13,176 nt of DNA from Euryarchaeota archaeon UBA495. GTDB taxonomy: Archaea; Thermoplasmatota; Poseidoniia; Poseidoniales; Poseidoniaceae. A program made the position numbers and the translations under genes. The stretch's first letter is position 1; each line of letters begins with the position of its first letter. Below are positions 1 to 7,466 of this stretch, in pieces. The notes under the pieces were generated by a model that worked only from the letters and a program-made list of their open reading frames with translations, made no database searches and was not told the origin of the DNA. The DNA lies in NCBI GenBank assembly GCA_002496845.1, contig DALQ01000076.1, positions 1 through 13,176 on the forward strand. Reading direction: 5' to 3'.

Positions 1-585
1 CATTTTGAGGTCCTTTGGTGCCCGCCAGAAACGCCCCTCGAGGATCTCCTCGGCACGCACCACATCGACGCGCTGTTCTGTTCCAACGGCCCAGGCGACC
101 CTGCCCATCCGGGCCGAGCCAGCGATGCACGTCGAACTCTGGCAGCGGCCGTGCAACACGGGCTTCCCGTCATGGGCATCTGTTTGGGGCATCAGCTCAT
201 GGGTCTCGCGTCCGGTCTGCGGACCTACAAGATGCGGTACGGTCACCGTGGTGCGAATCAGCCCGTGTTGGATTTGGTCGAGCGGCGCGTCTGGGTCACA
301 TCACAGAACCATGGTTTCGCTGTGGCCGACCCCGAGGCCGGCATGTTGGCTGCTCATCCAAGCGGCGCCTGCAGCCCTGAGGAAGCACCGCAACACGACG
401 CCGAAGTGGTCGTGCGGTACGTCAACGCCAACGATCGGACCGTCGAAGGGCTCGATCTGGTCGGGCGGCCTGCGTTCACCGTGCAATTCCATCCCGAGGC
501 CTGCCCCGGTCCACATGATGCAGCCCCGCTGTTCACGCGTTTCCGCAGCATGGTTGACGCCCACCTCCAAGGAGGTGAAGCCTGA
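1..585 (+). CDS. carA: Carbamoyl-phosphate synthase small (glutaminase) subunit, 5'-truncated
   Basis: This is the C-terminal 194 codons of the class I glutamine amidotransferase subunit that hydrolyses glutamine and passes ammonia to CarB for carbamoyl phosphate synthesis (pyrimidines and arginine). The reading frame is open from base 1, so the start lies outside the window. Seen directly: the CarA/GATase motif SNGPGDP near bases 97-117, the nucleophile motif GICLGHQ with its Cys codon at 181-183, the TSQNHGFAV segment near 298-324, and the catalytic His-Pro-Glu (HPEACPGPHD) with His at 490-492 and Glu at 496-498. The catalytic Cys-His-Glu set is therefore intact. The stop TGA (583-585) overlaps the carB ATG by one base, indicating co-transcription and probable translational coupling. 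The family usually has Ser where this protein has Cys just after HPEA, a minor change. The identity is secure from the motifs and from the carB neighbour. Confidence 0.96.
   Translation, partial: HFEVLWCPPETPLEDLLGTHHIDALFCSNGPGDPAHPGRASDARRTLAAAVQHGLPVMGICLGHQLMGLASGLRTYKMRYGHRGANQPVLDLVERRVWVTSQNHGFAVADPEAGMLAAHPSGACSPEEAPQHDAEVVVRYVNANDRTVEGLDLVGRPAFTVQFHPEACPGPHDAAPLFTRFRSMVDAHLQGGEA
571..578 (+). promoter_or_regulatory. Strong Shine-Dalgarno for carB inside a CACCTCC/GGAGGTG palindrome
   Basis: GGAGGTGA lies six bases before the carB ATG (585), within the last codons of carA. It is a full match to the conserved anti-Shine-Dalgarno tail of 16S rRNA. Bases 562-577 form a perfect inverted repeat, CACCTCC-AA-GGAGGTG. 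The 5' arm reproduces the anti-SD sequence and could pair with the ribosome-binding site when carA is not being translated. The RBS call is firm. The regulatory role of the hairpin is inference. Confidence 0.8.
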
Positions 586-3500
586 TGCCACGCCGTGAAG
601 ATCTCGAGACCATCATGGTGCTCGGCAGCGGCCCTATCAAGATTGGACAGGCTGCAGAATTCGATTTCTCAGGATCCCAAGCCGTGCGGGCGCTCCGTGA
701 AGACGGGTACAAGGTGATCCTGGTCAATTCCAACCCGGCCACCATCCAGAACGACCCCGAAATGGCGGACGTCGTCTACATCGAGCCCTTGCTTCCGGAC
801 ACCGTGCGCGACATCCTCGAAGCCGAACGTCCTGACGCGCTTCTTGCGGGCATGGGCGGGCAAACCGCCCTGAACATCGCCAGCGAATTGGCCCACGACG
901 GCTCGCTGGAGCGCCTTGGCGTGGAACTCATCGGCAGCGATCTCGACGCCATCGACAAGGCGGAAGACCGTGATTTGTTCAACGAGGTCTGCACCTCCAT
1001 CGGGCTTCCCATCTGCACCTCTGTGGCCTGCAACACGATGGAAGAAGTGCTGGCCGCTGCGGACTTTTTGGGAAGTTGGCCGCTGCTGATTCGACCGGCG
1101 TTCACCTTGGGTGGTCTCGGTGGAGGCACGGCCCGTGACGTCGGTGAATTGGTCGAAATCGCCACGCTTGGCTTGCGTAATTCCCGCATCAATCAGGTTC
1201 TGATCGAGGAATCCATCCTCGGGTGGCAGGAACTCGAGTACGAGGTCATGCGCGACGAAGCGGACAACGCTACCATCGTGTGCACGATGGAGAACATCGA
1301 CCCGATGGGCGTGCACACGGGTGAATCCGTCGTGGTCGCTCCTCTGCAGTCCTTCAGCGACGCAGACCATCAGATCCTTCGCAACCACGCCCTTCGGCTC
1401 ATCCGCGAATTGAACATCAAGGGCGGCTGCAACGTCCAGTTCGCGTTCAACCAAGCCACGGGTGAAGTGCGCGTCATCGAGGTGAATCCTCGTGTGTCCC
1501 GTTCCTCGGCGCTTGCGTCCAAGACCACCGGCTACCCCATCGCCCGCATGGCGGCGAAGATCGCGGTCGGCTACACCCTGGACGAACTTCCCAACCCCAT
1601 CACGGGTGAAGGGACCACGGCGGCGTTCGAACCGACCTTGGACTACTGCGTCGTGAAGATTCCACGGTGGCCCTTTGACAAGTTCCGGACGGCCGACCGA
1701 ACCCTTGGCACCAGCATGAAGTCCACCGGCGAAGTCATGGCCATCGGCCGTTGCTTCGAAGAGGCCTTCCTCAAGGCGTGGGCCTCCCTTGAGCAGGGCA
1801 CGGCTCACCCTCGACCGCTGACCCGCGCCGACGAATCCGACGGCGAAGACCAACTCGAACGGGCCGAGGAGCCCCTTCCCGAGCACACGCTCATCGATTG
1901 GCTCAGCGTCGCCACGGACCGTCGCATGGGTGCGTTGCTCGAAGCCTTCCGTCGCGGATGGTCCATCGAACGTGTCCATGAAATCACCCGAATGACGCGA
2001 TGGTTCCTCCACCGCTTCAAGCGCTTGGCGGACATGGAAGCGGAGATCACCGCGCAAGGCGTGACCCCCGACCTGCTCAACGCTGAGGACCTGCGCCGCT
2101 GGAAGGCGCATGGCTTCACCGACGCGCACATTGCCGACGCGCTTGCAGGGTTCCCTGCCGCCGGCCCTACCTCCTTGGCCAGCGGACGGGACGAGGCGGC
2201 CGTGATGGCTCGGCGGCACGCCCTTCGCATCCACCCAATCTACCGAATGGTCGATTCTTGTGCGGCCGAGTTCGCTGCGGCCACGCCCTACTACTACTCC
2301 ACCTACGAGCCGCTTGGAAGCGCTGGCATCGACCTGTTGCCTGAGTTAGAACAGCGGACCAAAGAGCGCGTCGTCGCCATCGGCTCAGGCCCCATTCGCA
2401 TTGGCCAAGGCATTGAGTTCGACTACGGCTGCGTTCACGCCGTCAACGCGATTCGTGCTGCAGGCAAGGACGCAGTGCTCATCAACAACAACCCAGAAAC
2501 GGTGTCCACCGACTTTGACACCTCAGACCGGCTGTACTTCGAGCCCCTCATCCTTGAGCACGTGGCGGAAGTGCTCCTGCGTGAGCAGGCGCACGGTATT
2601 TTGCTTCAGTTCGGCGGTCAAACCGCGATCAACCTCGCGCTTCCGCTCGAAGCCCGCCGCCAGCTGCTTGCTGCTTCGGGCGCCGACGTGGGCATCCTTG
2701 GGACCAGTTGCGACGCCATCGACGAAGCGAGCGACCGCGAGCGCTTCGAAGCCTTCGCGGCACGCGTCGGCCTTCGCATGCCCCGTGGCGCCACCGGCAC
2801 CACGCCTGAAGACGTGCGAAATGCGGTGGAAACCATCGGTTTCCCGGTGTTGATTCGCCCTTCCTACGTCCTCGGTGGGCGTGGCATGGAGATTTTGAGC
2901 AACCAGACTCAACTCGACGCCTATCTTGCTGAGGCCTTCTTCGCTCCCGATCGACCGCTGTTGGTGGACGAATACCTTGGGCACGCCACCGAACTTGACG
3001 TGGACGCCGCTTGCGACGGCCACGAGGTGCTGGTTGGCGCGGTGATGGAGCACCTGGAGGAGGCGGGCATCCACTCCGGCGACTCGACCTGCTTCATCCC
3101 AACGCAGAACGTTTCGGATGAGATTCTCGCTCAGGTCGACGAGCAGACCCGCTTGATTGGCCTCGGACTTGGCATCGTGGGCTGTTACAACATCCAATTC
3201 GCCATTCAGGACGACGCCCTGTACGTGCTCGAAGTCAACCCCCGCTCGTCACGGACGGTTCCCTTCGTGGCGAAGTCGTCCGGGTTGCCGCTTGCTCGCA
3301 TTGCCGCGAACGTCACCATTGGGATTCCACTCGCCGACCAGGAGATTCCTCGCCGCGTGACGGGTCACGTGTGCGTCAAGGCTCCTGTTTTCCCGTTCAT
3401 CAAACTCCGTGGTCTTGATCCGGCCCCAGGGCCCGAAATGAAGAGCACCGGTGAGGTGTTCGGATCCGACGAGGACCCGGCCATGGCGTACCTGAAGGCC

Positions 3501-3929
3501 CGCTTGGCCACCGAGGTGCCGGTCGCCAACGGCGGGGGCGTGTACCTCACGGTCAGGGACGAGGACAAAGCGGCCATCGTGGACCTCGCCAAGGACCTCA
3601 TGGACCTCGGTTACGACCTCTATGCCACGCCAGGCACGGCGGACGGCATCCGTGCTGCAGGTCTGCACGTGACCACCGTGTACCGCATCGCAGAACCGCA
3701 GCACCCCGACGCGTTGGACATCATGCGAGAGGGGCTCGTTCAGTTCATCGTCAACATCCCAACCGTGAGCGGTGGGGCTGTTCGTGACGGGAACATGATG
3801 CGGCGGCTCGCGGTCGAACTCAACATCCCCTTCGTGACCACGCTGCGAGGCGCGGTGATGGAAGTGGCGGCCATGGCCGTGCTCGCCCAAGGTGCTCCCC
3901 GACCACGAAGATTGGAAGTGCACTACTGA
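585..3929 (+). CDS. carB: Carbamoyl-phosphate synthase large subunit
   Basis: This cytosolic synthetase forms carbamoyl phosphate from bicarbonate, ammonia delivered by CarA, and two ATP. It is 1114 aa, slightly longer than E. coli CarB (1073 aa). The two ancestral halves are both visible. The first begins with MVLGSGPIKIGQAAEFDFSG near residue 12 and carries the ATP-grasp motif EVNPRVSRSSA. The second begins near residue 593 with VVAIGSGPIRIGQGIEFDYG and carries EVNPRSSRTVPF. Between them, about residues 400-575, is the oligomerisation domain. Its loop just after SLEQG (residue 401 on) is Glu/Asp/Pro-rich and about a dozen residues longer than in E. coli, which accounts for part of the extra length. 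From about residue 983 (GGGVYLTVRDEDK) to the end is an MGS-like allosteric domain with the YATPGTADG and NIPTVSGG segments. The start is fixed by the SD at 571-578 and the one-base overlap with carA. No frameshift or missing catalytic motif is evident. Confidence 0.98.
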   Translation: MPRREDLETIMVLGSGPIKIGQAAEFDFSGSQAVRALREDGYKVILVNSNPATIQNDPEMADVVYIEPLLPDTVRDILEAERPDALLAGMGGQTALNIASELAHDGSLERLGVELIGSDLDAIDKAEDRDLFNEVCTSIGLPICTSVACNTMEEVLAAADFLGSWPLLIRPAFTLGGLGGGTARDVGELVEIATLGLRNSRINQVLIEESILGWQELEYEVMRDEADNATIVCTMENIDPMGVHTGESVVVAPLQSFSDADHQILRNHALRLIRELNIKGGCNVQFAFNQATGEVRVIEVNPRVSRSSALASKTTGYPIARMAAKIAVGYTLDELPNPITGEGTTAAFEPTLDYCVVKIPRWPFDKFRTADRTLGTSMKSTGEVMAIGRCFEEAFLKAWASLEQGTAHPRPLTRADESDGEDQLERAEEPLPEHTLIDWLSVATDRRMGALLEAFRRGWSIERVHEITRMTRWFLHRFKRLADMEAEITAQGVTPDLLNAEDLRRWKAHGFTDAHIADALAGFPAAGPTSLASGRDEAAVMARRHALRIHPIYRMVDSCAAEFAAATPYYYSTYEPLGSAGIDLLPELEQRTKERVVAIGSGPIRIGQGIEFDYGCVHAVNAIRAAGKDAVLINNNPETVSTDFDTSDRLYFEPLILEHVAEVLLREQAHGILLQFGGQTAINLALPLEARRQLLAASGADVGILGTSCDAIDEASDRERFEAFAARVGLRMPRGATGTTPEDVRNAVETIGFPVLIRPSYVLGGRGMEILSNQTQLDAYLAEAFFAPDRPLLVDEYLGHATELDVDAACDGHEVLVGAVMEHLEEAGIHSGDSTCFIPTQNVSDEILAQVDEQTRLIGLGLGIVGCYNIQFAIQDDALYVLEVNPRSSRTVPFVAKSSGLPLARIAANVTIGIPLADQEIPRRVTGHVCVKAPVFPFIKLRGLDPAPGPEMKSTGEVFGSDEDPAMAYLKARLATEVPVANGGGVYLTVRDEDKAAIVDLAKDLMDLGYDLYATPGTADGIRAAGLHVTTVYRIAEPQHPDALDIMREGLVQFIVNIPTVSGGAVRDGNMMRRLAVELNIPFVTTLRGAVMEVAAMAVLAQGAPRPRRLEVHY

Positions 3930-3957
3930 GTGTGGGCCCGTTCTGCTTCGTGATGCT

Positions 3958-3965
3958 CATAAATC
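3958..3965 (+). promoter_or_regulatory. Candidate TATA element for the zinc-ribbon protein gene
   Basis: CATAAATC stands out as A/T-rich in the 55-base spacer after carB. Its centre is about 24 bases before the ATG at 3985, the distance expected between an archaeal TATA box and the transcription start. This would give a leaderless or nearly leaderless mRNA. A GAGGGG stretch at 3968-3973 could instead serve as a weak ribosome-binding site. The upstream carB could also read through. Confidence 0.4.
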
Positions 3966-3984
3966 GTGAGGGGCATGGTTCGTC

Positions 3985-5211
3985 ATGGCCGGCGTGTTCT
4001 GTCCCACATGCGAGTCGGTCGTTTCCGTGACGGCCGCCTACTGTTTGGCCTGTGGCCATGACCTGACGGTGCAGGGTCCCATCACGTCCACTGGGCACGA
4101 TCTCAACCAATTGAAGGAGGTCGTTCGGCTTCGTGAGGACCTTTCCATGGCGGAAAAGTTCGACATCATCGCCAAGGTCGAAGAAGGCGCCAACCCCATC
4201 CTGCTCGGTATTGCCGCGCCGGCCGAGGCTCCTGCTGAGGTGTCCGAGGACGAGGAAGGCGAGGCTGCTCCAGCCAAGGTGACCACCCTTGAGCCGCCGT
4301 TGGGTGGCTGGGGCCAATCGTCTGCGGTCCGATCTGCTGCAGAGGCCGTTTCACGTTCCTCTCGGGCCATGAGCATGGTCGAGAAAGGGACCATCGACCG
4401 TGACAGCGAAGCGTTCAGGACGGCCATGGATCGTGGGTTCGAAGCCGGGCGCCATCTTCACGCAGTGTCCGTCGGCGCTCATGAGGGCGCAGACGCTGAA
4501 GCCATGCAAGACGTGGCTCAGTTGACGCCGCCGGAACGCAGTTTTTGCCCAAAGTGCGGTTCGGACATCAACAGTTTCACCACGCACCAATGGACAAAGT
4601 GGCGCGGTGTCGCCGATGGTGTGCTCTTGCTGGAACTGGAGGCGGCCATGGAAGCCGCGTTGGTCGAACTTGCCGCCCATTACGAGGACCGGTTGGAACA
4701 GGCCGGTGCAGAAGCGCCCGCTGTGGACGAAAAGGCCCTCCGCGCGGAGATCGAGGCCGAGGTCCGGGCAGAATTATCCGCTTCAAAGGAAGCAAGCGAA
4801 GGTGCTGAATCAGATTCTTCCGAGGACGACGACGGCGAGAAAGAGCCTGCAAAGAAGGCCGCATCCACCTCAAAGCCCGCGAAGGCGAAGGCGAAGAGCA
4901 AGGCCGGCGCCAAGCCGAAGAAAGCCGGCGTTGGCATGTTTGGCGCCAAGCGCCCGAAGATGACCTACGATGGTCCAAAGGGCGGCAAGGCGGAATGGTT
5001 CCTCGAGAACGCCCTTGTGACGGTGTACGACCCGCACGGCACGGGCAAGACGCTCAAGCCGAAAACCATCCTCGCGCGTTCATCGGAAGGCAACGTTCGC
5101 GTGGCCGACGTCATTCACGCCTACGCCAGCGGTGGGCGTGACAAGGTGCGCGACCTCGCTTGGTCCAGCCCTCAAACCGAGTACCTGGTCGAAGCCTTCG
5201 ACGCGTGCTGA
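3985..5211 (+). CDS. Uncharacterised zinc-ribbon protein with acidic and Lys/Ala-rich linkers
   Basis: I do not recognise this 408-aa protein as a named family. Residues 6-23 form an N-terminal zinc ribbon (C6, C9, C20, C23, in CPTC...CLAC). A second CxxC pair (C188, C191; FCPKCGSD) has no obvious Cys partner pair. Between them are acidic, Ala/Glu-rich linkers (SEDEEGE near residue 85). After the second CxxC comes a predicted helical or coiled-coil stretch rich in Glu and Ala (about 210-270). An acidic SSEDDDGE run follows, then a strongly basic Lys/Ala/Pro tract (about 285-315) that resembles histone H1-like tails. The last roughly 85 residues look like a globular domain (KAEWFLENALVTVYDPHG onward). 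There is no signal peptide or membrane segment. Coding use matches the neighbouring genes. It is separated by 55 bases from carB and ends flush against the convergent lysS stop. A nucleic-acid or ribosome-associated role is conceivable but unproven. Confidence 0.85.
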   Translation: MAGVFCPTCESVVSVTAAYCLACGHDLTVQGPITSTGHDLNQLKEVVRLREDLSMAEKFDIIAKVEEGANPILLGIAAPAEAPAEVSEDEEGEAAPAKVTTLEPPLGGWGQSSAVRSAAEAVSRSSRAMSMVEKGTIDRDSEAFRTAMDRGFEAGRHLHAVSVGAHEGADAEAMQDVAQLTPPERSFCPKCGSDINSFTTHQWTKWRGVADGVLLLELEAAMEAALVELAAHYEDRLEQAGAEAPAVDEKALRAEIEAEVRAELSASKEASEGAESDSSEDDDGEKEPAKKAASTSKPAKAKAKSKAGAKPKKAGVGMFGAKRPKMTYDGPKGGKAEWFLENALVTVYDPHGTGKTLKPKTILARSSEGNVRVADVIHAYASGGRDKVRDLAWSSPQTEYLVEAFDAC

Positions 5212-6804
5212 TCATTCGCCCCGCATCAGGTGCAGGACCCGTTCTGGTTCCATCGCGGCAAGCAAGGGCGCCAACTTCGGAGCCACGTCAACCCCGAGCA
5301 GGAGCTCGTAGGTCAGGCGGTACGCCTCGCGAAGCGGGAGTTCCACTTCACGGGCAGCGTCCGGCACGTTGGCCGACAGGTTGGCTTCGTTCCACCCGGT
5401 TTCCAAGCTCGCCTCGAAGTTTCGAATCAACGCCATGCGAAGGGCCTCCTCTTCGGGTGTGAGGTCGGCCAGACGCTCGGCGTTTGGCTTGTCACGGATG
5501 CCGACGCGCATTTCGTCGGGGAAGTGGTGGCTGGAAATCCAGTGACGCATCCTGTTGAGGCGAGCATCGAACTCCCTCCTGTCGACGCCTTCGTTTGGGA
5601 TCATGTCCCACACTTGCTCGTCGGAAGAGCGAATCTGCGCCAACATGGCCAGATGGCGGAAGGTCACCCCAACGGCTCCAGGCCGATCGTTGCGTTCTTC
5701 CACGGAGGAAAGCCGTGTGGCGGAGATGTCGTCTTCGATGGCCACGCGCTTTCGGCGGCTCAGTTCCTCGTCCTCCAACTTCGCCTCAAGGTCGTGGCGC
5801 AGCAATCGCTCGTAGGCGTCAGCGAGGTTGACCAAGCCCATGCCGGTGTCGAATTCAATGGCCTTGGCTGGCTTGGTTGAAGCGATGAGGTACCGCAGGA
5901 TTTCAGGAGGCACGAGTCGAAGGGCTTCGATGGGTCCCACCGTGGTGCCGGCTGAGGACGACATGGCCCCCTGTCCTCTGAGGCTGATCCATTCGTAGGT
6001 CAGGCCTTCAGGAGGCTCAGCGCCAAAGAGGCGGCACAGTTCAGCACCGGTGTCGTAGGATCCTCCTGTGGTGCCGTGGTCCTTGCCGAAGGCTTCGCAG
6101 GTCACGTCCAGCCAGACCCACTTGGCCGGCCAATCGAGGCGCCATGGCAACTTGCCTTCGCCCACGGTGTAATCGCATGAACCCGTCCGCCCGTCTTCAG
6201 CCTGCCAATGGACGTGCGTGTCGTCGAATCCCGTGACCTTGAGCCCGTCCATGCAGCCCCTTTCGTCGACCGGGGAGTACGGCCACCAATCGGCCGTCAG
6301 TTCCCTCCCAGAGATCTCTTCGATGATCTGGCGGACCCGGTCGCGCTGTTGAAGGGCCGTTCGAACGTGCTCCACGTAGCGGCCTTCTGCGTAGGCTTGG
6401 TGGTTATAGACCAAGCGAGGGCGAACGCCAAGCATGTCCAGGGCCTCAAGGAAGGGGGCAAGAAAATGGTCGGCGTAGGTGGTGCCGGATTCGAAGGCTG
6501 CAAGGTCCGGCTTTCCATCAGCATCTGGCGGTGGAATCCGGAACAGTTGGACGCCGATGTACTCGGCGTAGGCCTCGTCGAGGAAACTGTACACCTTGCG
6601 AAGGGGGTCTGCGCTGTCGATGATGAAGCACAATTCGGCGGTGCCGCCTGCCTTGCGCACGCCACGCGCGATCATCTCACCGGTCAGCATTTCGCGCAGG
6701 TGCCCGATGTGGAACTCGCCGCTGGGCGTGATGCCGGTGTTGACGAGGTGATCGGGCCGTTGCTCAACGAGCCTCGCCCCGATGACGTCCGACCAGTGGA
6801 CCAT
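5212..6804 (-). CDS. lysS: Class I lysyl-tRNA synthetase
   Basis: It charges tRNA-Lys with lysine in the cytosol. This is the class I (archaeal/spirochaete-type) LysRS, unrelated to the class II enzyme of most bacteria. It is 530 aa, a normal length for the family. The N-terminus shows NTGITPSGEFHIGHLRE with the HIGH signature at residues 32-35. The second signature region reads GAMSSSAGTTV, with M281. Neither the Lys before the Met nor a Lys after the three serines is present, which differs from the KMSxS(K)G-type sequence I expect. The C-terminal part is helical, consistent with the anticodon-binding cage of class I LysRS. The ATG at 6804 is supported by GAGGTGA (6809-6815) four bases upstream, overlapping the gfcR stop. 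The gene follows gfcR after a nine-base gap, suggesting one operon. It converges with the zinc-ribbon gene with abutting stop codons. Confidence 0.96.
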   Translation of the reverse strand: MVHWSDVIGARLVEQRPDHLVNTGITPSGEFHIGHLREMLTGEMIARGVRKAGGTAELCFIIDSADPLRKVYSFLDEAYAEYIGVQLFRIPPPDADGKPDLAAFESGTTYADHFLAPFLEALDMLGVRPRLVYNHQAYAEGRYVEHVRTALQQRDRVRQIIEEISGRELTADWWPYSPVDERGCMDGLKVTGFDDTHVHWQAEDGRTGSCDYTVGEGKLPWRLDWPAKWVWLDVTCEAFGKDHGTTGGSYDTGAELCRLFGAEPPEGLTYEWISLRGQGAMSSSAGTTVGPIEALRLVPPEILRYLIASTKPAKAIEFDTGMGLVNLADAYERLLRHDLEAKLEDEELSRRKRVAIEDDISATRLSSVEERNDRPGAVGVTFRHLAMLAQIRSSDEQVWDMIPNEGVDRREFDARLNRMRHWISSHHFPDEMRVGIRDKPNAERLADLTPEEEALRMALIRNFEASLETGWNEANLSANVPDAAREVELPLREAYRLTYELLLGVDVAPKLAPLLAAMEPERVLHLMRGE

Positions 6805-6808
6805 GCGT

Positions 6809-6815
6809 TCACCTC
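6809..6815 (-). promoter_or_regulatory. Shine-Dalgarno of lysS overlapping the gfcR stop
   Basis: On the minus strand, GAGGTGA includes the last two bases of the gfcR TGA stop and is followed by ACGC and the lysS ATG. The ribosome terminating on gfcR therefore lands on the lysS initiation site, which points to coupled translation. Confidence 0.75.
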
Positions 6816-7431
6816 AGACCGGAACGGCTCGAATGACGCCACGCAAGGGAACGTTGTCGATTTCGTTCCGCATGGTTTTGTTCACCAGCACGACCGCGAG
6901 GGCCGGTTCGCCGCCTGCTTCTCGCACGGCTGCGATGGTTCTCGACATGGTGACGCCGGAGGAGAGCACGTCGTCGATGATGGCGACACGCTTTCCGGAG
7001 ATGCGTCCATACTTGTCGGACAAAGCGCCCAAGCCGGGTCCTCCCTCGATGTTGCGAAGGATGGCAATCTCTGCTCCAAGGTTCTTGGCCGTTTCCTGAG
7101 CGAACACGATGCCGTTGATGGAAATGCCAACGACGGTATCGATGGGGTCATGGCCGGTTTCCTCGGCGGTCACGTCGGCCATGATCTCGCCAATGGCTTC
7201 GATGCGCTCCGGCTTGACGCCGATGGTGCGCCAGCCGATGCGCACGTCGGTCGGGGCATCTCGGCCTTGGTTTCCGGCGAGCAACCACGCGACGGTGTCC
7301 TGAGACAGTGAGAGTTCATCCGCAATTTGCTGTGAGTTCAACCCCTCCGTTCGGAGGCGGGTCGCGATTTCCCGAAGTTCCTCGATGCTCATCGTCATGG
7401 GTCTCGCTTCTTCGTGCTGCCCTTGCGCCAT
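6814..7431 (-). CDS. gfcR: GfcR/PyrE-like HTH-phosphoribosyltransferase regulator
   Basis: This 205-aa protein combines an N-terminal helix-turn-helix (about residues 29-51: LNSQQIADELSLSQDTVAWL) with a type I phosphoribosyltransferase domain. The PRPP-binding loop VAIIDDVLSSGVT is at about residues 149-161. Archaeal proteins with this layout are often labelled orotate phosphoribosyltransferase-like. Haloarchaeal GfcR is a transcription regulator of sugar catabolism, so a regulatory rather than biosynthetic role is likely. The ligand here is unknown. The start is ambiguous. ATG 7431 is chosen because AAGGA lies seven bases upstream and an A/T-rich element at 7467-7475 would put the transcript start near 7445. 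ATG 7398 (194 aa) or 7392 would align better with the short N-termini I recall in the family. It is divergent from the aIF2-beta gene and is followed after nine bases by lysS. The open frame extends further upstream, but that part overlaps the divergent gene and looks non-coding. Confidence 0.88.
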   Translation of the reverse strand: MAQGQHEEARPMTMSIEELREIATRLRTEGLNSQQIADELSLSQDTVAWLLAGNQGRDAPTDVRIGWRTIGVKPERIEAIGEIMADVTAEETGHDPIDTVVGISINGIVFAQETAKNLGAEIAILRNIEGGPGLGALSDKYGRISGKRVAIIDDVLSSGVTMSRTIAAVREAGGEPALAVVLVNKTMRNEIDNVPLRGVIRAVPV

Positions 7432-7466
7432 GAACCCTTCCTTGGGACGCACCCTGTCATGGACAG

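Noticed and set aside
669..2234. A 521-codon open frame antisense to carB
   Set aside because: It lies wholly inside a well-conserved gene, has a composition (Arg/Gly/His/Val-rich) typical of the reverse complement of GC-rich coding DNA, and shows no recognisable motif.
3249..3923. A 224-codon open frame antisense to the carB 3' end
   Set aside because: His/Val/Gly-rich shadow of carB without motifs.
4837..4929. GCGAAG/GCC-AAG repeats as a tandem DNA repeat
   Set aside because: The repetition follows from Lys/Ala codons of a low-complexity protein tract. The unit is irregular and does not extend beyond the frame.
6208..7311. A 367-codon plus-strand open frame opposite lysS and gfcR
   Set aside because: It crosses the junction of two genuine minus-strand genes, has no promoter or SD, and has no family resemblance.
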